A stretch of DNA of 64,000 nucleotides, from assembly GCF_001306415.1 (NCBI RefSeq), contig NZ_LDJX01000001.1, forward strand, positions 310,001 through 374,000. Direction: 5' to 3'. The notes beneath the pieces are model-generated. The model was not told the DNA's origin. It worked only from the letters and a program-made list of their open reading frames with translations, and ran no database searches. The position numbers and the translations under genes are program-made. Source of the DNA: Croceitalea dokdonensis DOKDO 023 (lineage in GTDB: Bacteria > Bacteroidota > Bacteroidia > Flavobacteriales > Flavobacteriaceae). Shown here piece after piece: positions 55,454-64,000 of this stretch (positions within the stretch are counted from its first letter, which is position 1; each line of letters starts with the position of its first letter).

Positions 55454-55825
55454 GAAAAATATAATTTGATGCGAATTTACACCAAAAACGAACCAAATTC
55501 AAATTTTCGTTATATTGTTGCCAACCTAAAAATAAACAAACCTTGGGATTAACCCTGAACCTGTATGCATGATAGGCGTTGGGGGAACACTTTATTTTTC
55601 AATAAAGTCAAGGAGAAACTAGGTCTGTCCTTAACATGGTCATTTATGAACCTGTTGGGTATGTAAATCAATTTTGTGAATTAGGGTCTGTTTTACTTCT
55701 GTAAGCAGCAAAATTTATTCCAGCAGCAGTTAATAGTGCCTCTGAACTAGCTTACTTTTCCACTTTAAACAAAAAGTCAGCACATGGGGAGGTGCCAAAA
55801 GTATTTGTACCCCTGTTTTCTTAGC
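55454..55825. other. Intergenic region upstream of parDE
   Basis: No credible gene. It holds the parDE promoter region near 55460-55520, and TATTGTTGCCAACC at 55512, otherwise no recognised repeat. Confidence 0.4.
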
Positions 55826-56692
55826 CTATTTTCTAGACTTTCGTTCTGTTTTCTTTTCGGCGCTTTGGAGTTTGTCATTTTTCCAGACACCACTGGCGAG
55901 CAGGGTTCCATCTTTGCCAAAAAATTCGCCTTCCCCATTGCGCTTGTCATCCTTCCAATAGCCTACATATTTTTCGCCATTGGGCCAATAATAGGTCCCC
56001 AGCCCATTTCTGCGGTCCTTACTATAGGCACCCACATAATATTCCCCATCTACCCAATAAAACGTGCCCTGGCCGTGTCGTTGGTTGTCTTGCCATTGGC
56101 CTTCATACCGGCTGCCCGTATCTAATAGTGCAATGCCGCTGCCATTGGCCTTTCCATCCGTTACTTGGCCCACATAGTGCATAGTATTCCCTTTCTTGCT
56201 TTTAAAGGTTAAGTACTCCCCGTACGCTTTTTGTCCCAACTGTTTGCGCAAACGCGATAATTGCACCTTTACCTTTTCATGGGCAAAGCTTAAACTGTCA
56301 TAAGCACGTATTTCCTTGGCTATATTTGGAGGGTTCTCAGGGATACTATCCCTTAGGCCAGTGGTGTTAGAGATGCCTTGCATGGCCTTGGAACTGCGCT
56401 TTAATTTTTGGACCAAGGCCATTTTTAGCTGGATATTCCTAAACAACGTGCCATCGCCCAAGCTTTCCTGATTTTCATAGGCCGTTAAGGCATGATCGTA
56501 CTCCCCGGCCAATAGTAGGGAGTCGGTTTCAGAAATGGTTTGGTATCCTTTTAACCGTGCCTCCAAGGCTTGTTGCTCCTGCTCTAGGGATGCGAGGGAT
56601 TTAGAGCTGCTCCAAGCGGCATAAAAACCAATCGCGGCCACTACCAAGGCAATCGTAAACAAGGTATAGGGAATTAAAATGCTCTTTTTCAT
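55826..56692 (-). CDS. Membrane-anchored MORN-repeat protein
   Basis: A 288-aa protein with an N-terminal membrane helix (about 8-28), a coiled coil (SLASLEQEQQALEARLKG), and a C-terminal run of MORN repeats (YEGQWQDNQRHGQGTFYW, YVGAYSKDRRNGLGTYYW, YVGYWKDDKRNGEGEF). MORN repeats bind lipid or act as spacers. It follows the DUF2490 gene by 33 bases. Confidence 0.85.
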   Translation of the reverse strand: MKKSILIPYTLFTIALVVAAIGFYAAWSSSKSLASLEQEQQALEARLKGYQTISETDSLLLAGEYDHALTAYENQESLGDGTLFRNIQLKMALVQKLKRSSKAMQGISNTTGLRDSIPENPPNIAKEIRAYDSLSFAHEKVKVQLSRLRKQLGQKAYGEYLTFKSKKGNTMHYVGQVTDGKANGSGIALLDTGSRYEGQWQDNQRHGQGTFYWVDGEYYVGAYSKDRRNGLGTYYWPNGEKYVGYWKDDKRNGEGEFFGKDGTLLASGVWKNDKLQSAEKKTERKSRK

Positions 56693-56725
56693 ACTAGTGT
56701 TCCGCTTTTTAACTTACGTATAGGC

Positions 56726-57568
56726 TTAGTCCGTTAGATGTATCTCTGGCAATTTATTTCGAACTTTTCGGAAATCGGGGGAAAAATACAAATGAAACCT
56801 CATGGTCCATCCTTGTTTAAAAAGCGCTCCGTCTGCCAAATCTTGCCCCTGGGAATACATGACCCCAGCAGCTACCGTTAATCTTGGGGTTAGAATGTAC
56901 CCCAAGGTGGTGGTTAACCGCAAATCTTCCATAGGGCTATCCACCACGGCCTTACCGCTTTGCATGATCAATTCGGCTTCGGGCGACACGTACAGCGTGT
57001 TGGGCGCAAATTGGGTATTGTTCAAGGGTATCTTCATGCGGAACATATACCGCCAACGATTTCTATAGATGTATTCGCTTTCCTCTGCAAAACCCTGGGT
57101 CCACCTATGTTCAATCCGTATCCGATGATAGATCATAAGCGTGGACAAAGGCTGGGCAAATTGGTATTGATGCCAAATTCGCCATTCCGGTACCACTTTT
57201 CTATCATTTTCCTGCTCACTGGTATCAAAATTTACCCGTAATACCCCTCCTAAGCTCACATTGAATTTTTTGGAATAAATATATCCAATAGCATGGCGGT
57301 TATACACTTGTGCAATCTGTCCCATGAAAGGGGTGTTTTCTGTTTCTTGGAAACGAAAATGGGTCTGAGCATCCCAAAATAGACGTTTGGAAATTCTAAT
57401 GTTCCCATAGGTATTGTACCAAACCCTTGTGGTTGGGTCCTTATAAATGGATTCTGTGGGTCTAGGGTTTAGGTCGCCAATGTCTTGTGCCGATGCAAAA
57501 TAGGTAGCGGTAAGGCCTAAAAACAGCGATATTAAAAGCGGTGTGTTCCAATACGGTCTAGTTCCCAT
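56726..57568 (-). CDS. DUF2490 outer-membrane-like protein
   Basis: A 280-aa exported protein with a signal peptide (LISLFLGLTATYFASAQ) and alternating aromatic beta strands (YGNIRISKRLFWDAQTHFRF, IRIEHRWTQGF), as in DUF2490 barrels. The function is unknown. It overlaps the end of the upstream gene by 11 bases. Confidence 0.85.
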   Translation of the reverse strand: MGTRPYWNTPLLISLFLGLTATYFASAQDIGDLNPRPTESIYKDPTTRVWYNTYGNIRISKRLFWDAQTHFRFQETENTPFMGQIAQVYNRHAIGYIYSKKFNVSLGGVLRVNFDTSEQENDRKVVPEWRIWHQYQFAQPLSTLMIYHRIRIEHRWTQGFAEESEYIYRNRWRYMFRMKIPLNNTQFAPNTLYVSPEAELIMQSGKAVVDSPMEDLRLTTTLGYILTPRLTVAAGVMYSQGQDLADGALFKQGWTMRFHLYFSPDFRKVRNKLPEIHLTD

Positions 57569-59483
57569 TACCTGCCGTATTTTGGGTTTGTAAAACCGCC
57601 ATTACCTCTTGGGCCAATGTGGCCTTTTTAAGCTTGCGTTCCAATTTCTTGGTATTTTGATCACTGAGCGCCAAAATGGTGTTCTGGATTTCCCCAAGGT
57701 CACTTAACCATGATTGCGCTTTCTCACAGCCAAACTGCTCCCCGAGTTGATTTAAAAAATAAGGTTCCAGGATTTTTTTGTAGGATGTGGTTATTCGTTT
57801 TTTGATTTCCTCATCCATTAAAGTGGCCGTAAACGGATTCCAAACACGATCGGTATATTTTTGTTGGATGGTTGCCCAAATTTCTGGGAGGTTCCCAATT
57901 TCCATTGTAATGTTCTGTAACTGTCCAAAACACACCTTCAATTCCTTTGCACGGGTCAACCGTTCTGGTAATGCAGTAATATCAGCATAGTTTTTTAATT
58001 GACCGTCCGTAAAATGGCCCACCTGCTCCAAGGCTTGTACGTATTCTGGCGCCAGCTCAGTGGACATGCTATCTATGGCTTGCTTTATAGTATTTTGTTT
58101 TTCCAATAACGCTTGCTCCAATACCCCGAGCTCCTGCTGTTGCTGTTCCCTTAAAAGTTGTTTGGATAATCTTTCATTGGTGTCCTCCAAGGCCAAACGA
58201 ACCAATTTGGACAATTGGGCAAGTGCAGCAAATTCGTTACTGGGTGTGGTATCTGGCATGGTGTCCGGCGGCAAACCAGCAATTTCTGGAATGCCCTCTG
58301 GCCAACTGTTCGTTATGGCTTTTTCCCGAGCTAAAAATGCAATAATCCCTTGTTTTTCATAGCCTAACAGGCGTTCTACCGGACGAACATATTTTTCATG
58401 CAACCGCTCTACAAGTCTAAAGGCACTTCCTGCCTCTTGGTCAGACAATTTTAAAATGTTCAGTTGGGTGCTATTTAAAAGCTCGGTGCAAATGGCTTGC
58501 GAAACCGTAAAGTCCTCCTTGATGCGCTCAAGATGTGCGATCTCAAGGCTGTCCAAGGGAAAATGGGGTACCCTTACCTTGAATTCAGGTTGAAACCTTG
58601 CCTTTCCCAAAGAACTAAGGATGCCATCAATTTTTTTGTAATAGGCGATATTTTCTCCCAATAAACTGCTAATGTTGCCAGTCTGTAAAGCTTCTGTGCT
58701 TCTTTGGTCCACCGATGCCCATACCAACTGTAGAAACTGCTTATTTAAATTGATTACGGTGGTCTTGTCCAAGGCCTGTTGATCAAAGACGGCCACCCGC
58801 TTATTTTCAGTAGCCGAAGCGAAATTGATATAGCTTAGGACGCCTTCGTTGAAAACCCAGTTTTCAGTTGCCCCTAGACTGGTGTTGCTGTACAACGACC
58901 ATTCATCATGGGCCAGACCGTCCCTTAAAAATCGCCCTACCAAGGATATACTGTCGTTTTCTATTTTAAAGCTCTTTTGTGGTACCCCGCGTTCAAAGGA
59001 AATGGTGCTCTTAAAGGCTGTATTCGCCACCAGAGAACCATCAATTTGGTTTACCTCATAACTCCAATTCCCATCTGGCCTTCCCCTAAACAAGCTGCCA
59101 TTGGCCTCTTCTTGTTTGCCATTTACGCTTACCCGATACTGATAATCCACCACTCTTGAGGTGTTTGCAGATTGGTATTCCCCAAATTGAAATTGCCACT
59201 TTCCCGTGGGATAGCCATCTTGAAAGCTGCCGGTGATAGTAAAGGTGTTGTCCTTTTTTTGAAGAAGGGAGTCTATATTGGATTTTTGAAAACGGAACGC
59301 ACCTTGTAAAACGGTATCTGACTGGATTACCTGATACCCAAATTCCGCTTCCCCAGAGTAGTCATTAATGGACAACGGCCCGTTATAGTATTCCAATTCC
59401 TGTGCTAGGCCAGAAATTGCCGTGGATACCATTAAAAATAGACTAAGAAAAAGCCGTTTAAGGCGCAACAAAATATAAGACAC
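57558..59483 (-). CDS. Exported MORN-like/coiled-coil protein of unknown function
   Basis: A 641-aa protein. A signal peptide (LFLSLFLMVSTAISGLAQ) is followed by MORN/YwqK-like repeats (GSFQDGYPTGKWQFQFGE, GRPDGNWSYEV) to about residue 230 and then a long helical region with coiled coils. It leads a three-gene operon with the DUF2490 and membrane MORN genes, whose products probably work together at the envelope. Confidence 0.75.
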   Translation of the reverse strand: MSYILLRLKRLFLSLFLMVSTAISGLAQELEYYNGPLSINDYSGEAEFGYQVIQSDTVLQGAFRFQKSNIDSLLQKKDNTFTITGSFQDGYPTGKWQFQFGEYQSANTSRVVDYQYRVSVNGKQEEANGSLFRGRPDGNWSYEVNQIDGSLVANTAFKSTISFERGVPQKSFKIENDSISLVGRFLRDGLAHDEWSLYSNTSLGATENWVFNEGVLSYINFASATENKRVAVFDQQALDKTTVINLNKQFLQLVWASVDQRSTEALQTGNISSLLGENIAYYKKIDGILSSLGKARFQPEFKVRVPHFPLDSLEIAHLERIKEDFTVSQAICTELLNSTQLNILKLSDQEAGSAFRLVERLHEKYVRPVERLLGYEKQGIIAFLAREKAITNSWPEGIPEIAGLPPDTMPDTTPSNEFAALAQLSKLVRLALEDTNERLSKQLLREQQQQELGVLEQALLEKQNTIKQAIDSMSTELAPEYVQALEQVGHFTDGQLKNYADITALPERLTRAKELKVCFGQLQNITMEIGNLPEIWATIQQKYTDRVWNPFTATLMDEEIKKRITTSYKKILEPYFLNQLGEQFGCEKAQSWLSDLGEIQNTILALSDQNTKKLERKLKKATLAQEVMAVLQTQNTAGNGN

Positions 59484-59554
59484 GCGTCAATAGTGAGTTA
59501 GTTCACTACTAATACGTAGGAATCCGTTCTTTAGACGTTACGGACGTGAAAAAA

Positions 59555-61912
59555 CTAAAAGTCCACCACAATCCCAATACTTGGTATAAGCTGTCCCCCA
59601 CCGTTTTCTAGGGCCACCAAGCTTTGGGGTTGTACGATCATCCCCATGGCGTCTCGGTTTAGGCCAAATTCAGGCGGGCTTGGAATATCTTGCGACAACA
59701 CGTTTTGTACCTCAAAAAAGAGGTCGAAGGCAAACTTGTTGAAATTCCACTTTTTATCCAACCGTACGTCCAACTGGCTAAATATGGCCAGTTTTTCCTC
59801 CCCAAGCCGCGAATAATCCAAGATTACTTCTGGATAGTTGGCCAGGGTGGCCGTTTGATCCGTTGGCACAAAAGGGGTGCTTCCCGCAAAGCGGTACCTG
59901 GCACTAAATTCCCAGTTGCGCTTAAACTTATAGCCCCCAACGAATGAAATGAGATGACGGCTATCCCAAACGCTGGGCAGAAAGGTTTCCCGATCAAAGC
60001 CGGTAAACTCACTATAAAACCAGGTGTAGGAAAAAATGCCATAGAAATTATTGTAAAACTTTTGCTGAAATTGTAATTCCGCACCATAGGCCCTTCCCCT
60101 ACCCACGGTTTCAATAGGTTCGCTTCCCAATACTTCAAACCCACCGCCTTTATTGGCCAAGGACACCCCATCACGGACGGAAACCGGATAATCCTCATAT
60201 CGTTTGTAAAAGCCTTCAAAAGAAAGGTTACTTGAAGGGGAAAGGTAGTGTTGTAATCCTAGCACCAAATGGTCACTTTGGGTATAATCCACATTCTGGT
60301 TCACCAATTCATTGTTGGCATCCCGGAAGCCCAAAATGGTGTAAGGGGGCAGTTTAAAATACCTGCCTACGGAACCATTTAGGCGCCAATCCTTTGCAAA
60401 TTCGTAGGATGCGGAAAGTCTTGGGGAAAAGGTGCTTAGCAAAGTCTCATTCTGGGTAAAGCTATCGTCATCCATTCTAAAACCAAGGGATATATCTAAT
60501 TTTTCATTTAGGAACGACCGGGTGGCATTGGCAAAGATGCCGTATTTGATAAAATCGATGGCGGTATCGAAACTAAGGTTGTTCCGCACATCGGTGGTGG
60601 CGTTGGTATATGCTGAATGTTGCAGGTTAAAACCTGAGGTGAGCTTCCAATCTCCAGAAAATTGGGTCAGTTCGTACCGTAATTTTGTTTCTGATTCCCT
60701 GGCGTCATTACTAAAAATTACGCCAGTTTCATTAACGGGGTCCGAGAAGCGCGTAAACTCATTGTTCAAGGTGTTGTTGCTCAACGTAGTGAGCATAAAT
60801 CCTTTCCCATTCTTAAAGCGGTTACGCCAGCTTACCCCCATGGTATTGGTTCGTTGCTCAATAAACGGGGCCTGGTCCAAAGTTGCCTGTTGTTCCTCAT
60901 CAAACTCCTCTGGTGGGGCCACGGAAAAATCGTCTATAGATCCTACCCCCAAAAAAGTAATGGTATTGAACGCATCGATTTCATGGTTGATTTTATACTG
61001 ATAATCCCAATAGTCAGGCCTTATGGGCAAGCCAATAGCTTCAAAAAGAAATTGTAAGTAACTACGGCGAACGGATGCCAAAAAGGTGGTTTTGGAGACT
61101 TCCCCTTCTTTTTTAAAGAGCGGTCCTTCCAATGTTAATGCGGCCTCGCTGGCACTTACCCTAAAATTACCGGCAAAATTACGGTCATTGCCATTGCGTT
61201 GCTTAAATTGCAGCACTCCGGAGAGGGGATTGTCATACCTTGCATTAAATGCTGATGTAGATAGGGTAACATTTTCAATAAACGAAACATTGATGAGTCC
61301 AACGGGTCCGCCTGCGCTACCTTGGGTAGCAAAATGGTTGATGTTTGGAATTTCCATGCCATCCAGATAGTAAACGGTTTCATTGGGGGCACCGCCCCGT
61401 ATGATAAGATCGTTTCTAAAGCCCCCAATGGAGGGAGAAACACCAGGCAGGGTCTGTGCTACTTGTACCACATCATTATTACTACCGGGATAGGTGGCAA
61501 TCTCCACTGCGGAAAGGGTTTGTGTCGAAAGTGGCGTTTCCCTTGGCCTTGTGATGCGGTTGGCGTTGGAAACCGTGACCTCATTTAATTGTTGGGCCGT
61601 TTCTTTTAAAACAAAATTATACGAAGGGGTGCCCTTGGAACGTACGATTACGTTGTACCTTGTCTGTGATTCATAGCCCAAATAACTAACCACGATGTTG
61701 TAAGACCCGGGCGAAACGTTGGTGATTTCATAGGCGCCATCAAAATCGGTTTGGGCACCCAATTCCGTACCTTCCAGAAAAACGGATGCCCCAATGATGG
61801 GTTCCCCTAGTTCATCCGTAACGGTTCCCAGAAGCGAGGTGCTCACTTGGCCATGGGCGCCGAAAAGTAATGTGAAACAAATAGCAAGGCAGATGAACCG
61901 GGAAAATCTCAT
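59555..61912 (-). CDS. TonB-dependent outer-membrane receptor with carboxypeptidase-like N-domain
   Basis: A 785-aa receptor. A signal peptide (FICLAICFTLLFGAHGQ) precedes a CarboxypepD_reg-like domain (TSLLGTVTDELGEPIIGASV, DFDGAYEITNVSPGSYNIVV), plug (ATYPGSNNDVVQVAQTLPGV, LIIRGGAPNETVYYLDGMEI) and a 22-strand barrel ending in IGIVVDF. The substrate is unknown; no SusD partner is adjacent. ATG at 61912 places the signal properly; 61945 is the alternative. Confidence 0.93.
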   Translation of the reverse strand: MRFSRFICLAICFTLLFGAHGQVSTSLLGTVTDELGEPIIGASVFLEGTELGAQTDFDGAYEITNVSPGSYNIVVSYLGYESQTRYNVIVRSKGTPSYNFVLKETAQQLNEVTVSNANRITRPRETPLSTQTLSAVEIATYPGSNNDVVQVAQTLPGVSPSIGGFRNDLIIRGGAPNETVYYLDGMEIPNINHFATQGSAGGPVGLINVSFIENVTLSTSAFNARYDNPLSGVLQFKQRNGNDRNFAGNFRVSASEAALTLEGPLFKKEGEVSKTTFLASVRRSYLQFLFEAIGLPIRPDYWDYQYKINHEIDAFNTITFLGVGSIDDFSVAPPEEFDEEQQATLDQAPFIEQRTNTMGVSWRNRFKNGKGFMLTTLSNNTLNNEFTRFSDPVNETGVIFSNDARESETKLRYELTQFSGDWKLTSGFNLQHSAYTNATTDVRNNLSFDTAIDFIKYGIFANATRSFLNEKLDISLGFRMDDDSFTQNETLLSTFSPRLSASYEFAKDWRLNGSVGRYFKLPPYTILGFRDANNELVNQNVDYTQSDHLVLGLQHYLSPSSNLSFEGFYKRYEDYPVSVRDGVSLANKGGGFEVLGSEPIETVGRGRAYGAELQFQQKFYNNFYGIFSYTWFYSEFTGFDRETFLPSVWDSRHLISFVGGYKFKRNWEFSARYRFAGSTPFVPTDQTATLANYPEVILDYSRLGEEKLAIFSQLDVRLDKKWNFNKFAFDLFFEVQNVLSQDIPSPPEFGLNRDAMGMIVQPQSLVALENGGGQLIPSIGIVVDF

Positions 61913-62113
61913 ATTGTTTAAATATTTTTTAAAATAATTAAACAAAGTAAAACTATTAGCCCTTTGTGCGCTATAAAAAAGATGTTAAAAGACGCATGCT
62001 GTTTCTAAAGATAATAGGCGGCTATATTATCTAAGTTTATTACCGCAGAAAAAGCATCGATGCAACCAGGATGAACCTTTGTAGGAATATGGTGTTTATC
62101 CGAAGTTTACAAA

Positions 62114-62572
62114 TTATTGGACCAGGGTAACCTTTACGGCATTCATTCCCTTCATCCCTCTTTCCAACTCAAACGTTACCTTATCGTTTTCGGCTATCTC
62201 ATCAATTAGACCGCTAACATGGCAGAAATACTTTTCATTGTTTTCCGCATCGATAATAAATCCAAAACCTTTGGAACTATCATAAAAAGAAACCTTTCCG
62301 GTACGCACGGGATCAAACTCCTCTTCGTCTCCTTCCTCTTTTTTAGGAATGCCCAAGACGATGTCCTCGGCCTCAATCTCTACTTTCATCGACGGATCTG
62401 GCGGGGTATCCACTAAATTTCCGTTAAAATCAACATACGCCATTGGAATTCCACCAGAACCTTCGCGAGCCTCCGCCTTTCTTGCATCTTTCTTTTTTTG
62501 TTTTTCCTCACGCTTTTTAATGCGTTTTTTCTCTCTCTCGCTTTTACTGTAGGTCTGTTGTGATCTTCCCAT
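62114..62572 (-). CDS. Cold-shock-domain protein with basic N-terminal extension
   Basis: A 152-aa protein. Residues 1-40 are strongly basic (SKSEREKKRIKKREEKQKKK); residues about 88-152 form a cold-shock domain (GKVSFYDSSKGFGFIIDAEN, YFCHVSGL) that binds RNA or single-stranded DNA. Extended cold-shock proteins of this type are typical of Bacteroidetes. Confidence 0.92.
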   Translation of the reverse strand: MGRSQQTYSKSEREKKRIKKREEKQKKKDARKAEAREGSGGIPMAYVDFNGNLVDTPPDPSMKVEIEAEDIVLGIPKKEEGDEEEFDPVRTGKVSFYDSSKGFGFIIDAENNEKYFCHVSGLIDEIAENDKVTFELERGMKGMNAVKVTLVQ

Positions 62573-62722
62573 ATACTAATTTAGTGTTCGCTTTATGTTA
62601 ATCCGATAACGTACTGTAACCAATTGAACTTGGCAGCACCTCATTGTCGAAGAGTTACAAAGGTACAATCTTAATGCAGATAAGCAAAGATTATATGGCC
62701 TTGCACGCCTATCGGTACTATT

Positions 62723-63916
62723 TTAACGTTTGGCAACCATTTGCGGCGGTGTGTAGGTAACCCGATAAATTGCATCGGCAAAATCATCCGAAATGAGCAT
62801 GGAACCATCTTCCAAAAAAAGGAGGTCCACCGGCCTGCCCCATCGCTCCTGGCTCTCGTCATCCAACCAGCCTTCCAAAAAGGTTTCGTAGGCAACGGCC
62901 TTATCCTCCTTTAGGGTAACCATGGATATTTTATAGCCTACTTTTTTGGAACGGTTCCAAGAACCATGCTCAGCAATAAAAGCGTGGTTTTGGTACGTTT
63001 CAGGAAACATGGTACCCTCATAAAACTTTATTCCTAGTGGTGCAACGTGTGCACCTAAATTTTGAACGGGTGCCACAAAATCGGTACAGGGTTTTTGATT
63101 TCCAAATTCTGGGTCCGAGATATTGCCCCCATGACAAAAAGGATACCCAAAATGCTGTCCTAGCTCCGTCACTCGGTTTAACTCACACGGTGGAATATCA
63201 TCTCCCATCATATCCCTGCCGTTATCCGTAAACCAAAGTTCCTTAGTTTTAGGATGCCATGTAAAACCAACGGAATTCCTGACCCCATGGGCCACGATTT
63301 CCCTATTGCTCCCGTCCGGATCCATACGTGTAATACTGGCGTAGCGCTTATCCGTTACCGTGGAATCGCAAATATTGCAAGGAGCGCCCACAGGCACGTA
63401 CAACTTGTCATCCGGTCCAAAAGCGATATACTTCCAACCATGATGGAATTCCGTAGGATAATCATCATAAACCACCACAGGCTTTGGTGGCATGTCTAGA
63501 TGCTGCTCTATACTATCGTAACGTAGCAATCTGCCCACTTCGGCAACATAGAGCGAACCATTCCTAAAGGCCACCCCGTTGGGGACCTCCAATGTAGTGT
63601 CCAAAACAATGACATGATCTGCACGCTTATCCTTGTCACGGTCTTGAATGGCATACACCTTGTTTTCATTTCTGGTGCCCACAAATAAAGTTCCGTCCGT
63701 TCCCATGGCCATGGAACGCGCTCCTTCAATACTATCTGCATACACCGCTATATGAAATCCTTCTGGAAGCTTAAGGCGGTCTACAGGCAAATTGGAAATG
63801 GGTTCATCATATGTTATGACCGTTTCCAATGTATTTTTCTCCTTTTCCTTGCAGGACCAAAAGAATCCCAAAGCAAGGATAATTGGCAATGTAATCCATG
63901 TGGTTTTATTTTTCAT
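62723..63916 (-). CDS. PQQ-type sugar dehydrogenase-like lipoprotein (sorbosone dehydrogenase family)
   Basis: A 397-aa lipoprotein (lipobox FFWSC) with a six-bladed propeller (LKLPEGFHIAVYADSIEGAR, MAMGTDGTLFVGTRNENKVY, FTWHPKTKELWFTDNGRDMMG). Members include PQQ-dependent glucose/sorbosone dehydrogenases, though many Bacteroidetes homologues have unproven activity. Cysteines in CNICDST and CHGG could bind metal. The promoter must lie in the 84 bases left in the window. Confidence 0.85.
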   Translation of the reverse strand: MKNKTTWITLPIILALGFFWSCKEKEKNTLETVITYDEPISNLPVDRLKLPEGFHIAVYADSIEGARSMAMGTDGTLFVGTRNENKVYAIQDRDKDKRADHVIVLDTTLEVPNGVAFRNGSLYVAEVGRLLRYDSIEQHLDMPPKPVVVYDDYPTEFHHGWKYIAFGPDDKLYVPVGAPCNICDSTVTDKRYASITRMDPDGSNREIVAHGVRNSVGFTWHPKTKELWFTDNGRDMMGDDIPPCELNRVTELGQHFGYPFCHGGNISDPEFGNQKPCTDFVAPVQNLGAHVAPLGIKFYEGTMFPETYQNHAFIAEHGSWNRSKKVGYKISMVTLKEDKAVAYETFLEGWLDDESQERWGRPVDLLFLEDGSMLISDDFADAIYRVTYTPPQMVAKR

Positions 63917-64000
63917 ATTGCTTGTATATCTTCTAACTCCTTAGCTAAAACTGATTGGTGGCTACAAAAATACAGCGAATGCTACTCCTTTGAAAATATA

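Noticed and set aside
60432-61001. 189-codon frame antisense to the TonB-dependent receptor
   Set aside because: Shadow frame; the receptor on the minus strand explains the region.
1-64000. CRISPR array, tRNA, rRNA or insertion sequence
   Set aside because: No regularly spaced direct repeats, no cloverleaf or rRNA sequence, and no transposase frame were seen.

Overview
The window is about 64 kb of chromosome from a Bacteroidetes, most likely a marine member of the Flavobacteriaceae. Evidence: TonB-dependent receptor with a carboxypeptidase-like plug extension, CUB-containing adhesin of the gliding/T9SS type, Bacteroidetes-type promoters (TTTG ... TAnnTTTG), families such as DUF1835, DUF2490, DUF6642 and fasciclin lipoproteins, and near absence of Shine-Dalgarno sites. 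No rRNA, tRNA, CRISPR or insertion sequence was recognised. Genus cannot be fixed from sequence alone.

Layout. (1) 1-22.3 kb is ordinary, moderately GC chromosome: the start of a large secreted adhesin; a probable D-glutamate / cell-wall dipeptide catabolism set (APH-aminotransferase fusion, DUF1611/DgcN-like, dipeptide epimerase/DgcA-like); ung; a lone response regulator; a cytoplasmic substrate-binding-like protein with a nucleoside phosphorylase and DUF1835 protein; SUI1 and a 2OG-Fe(II) oxygenase; then a tightly coupled operon with a type III polyketide synthase, methyltransferase and FAD oxidoreductase plus its own KS, dehydratase, FabI-like reductase and acyl carrier protein, preceded by a fused E1 alpha/beta 2-oxoacid dehydrogenase. 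(2) 22.3-43.2 kb is a strikingly AT-rich accessory island in which gene groups are separated by about 1-kb non-coding blocks belonging to one repeat family, rich in hairpins whose arms change in a compensatory way around a conserved core. (3) 43.2-64 kb returns to ordinary chromosome: AraC-ALDH-DUF779, fasciclin lipoprotein, exported methyltransferase, CocE-type hydrolase, VPS10-like propeller, a ParDE module, MORN/DUF2490 proteins, TonB receptor, cold-shock-like protein and PQQ-type sugar dehydrogenase.

The most interesting locus is 23.5-34.8 kb. It encodes two short precursor peptides with double-glycine leaders, both with cores opening I-M/L-G-A-C-H-C (the first was found by reading the DNA; it is only 57 aa), a C39-peptidase ABC exporter, its HlyD partner, an HExxH-family-like protein with HQxxH, a CPBP protease, a protein that closely resembles CmoA (carboxy-S-adenosylmethionine synthase), and a carnosine-N-methyltransferase (N2227)-like enzyme that carries a PqqD-like leader-binding C-terminus. 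An aldo/keto reductase diverges from the first precursor. I infer a RiPP pathway that may carboxymethylate or methylate the Cys-His-Cys motif; none of the usual lanthipeptide or radical-SAM enzymes is present.

The next cassette (35.9-41.3 kb) pairs a GHKL-type ATPase with a 756-aa partner, beside an HTH-ImmA/IrrE regulator whose promoter region carries a 28-bp perfect palindrome; a stress or phage-defence role is plausible but unproven.
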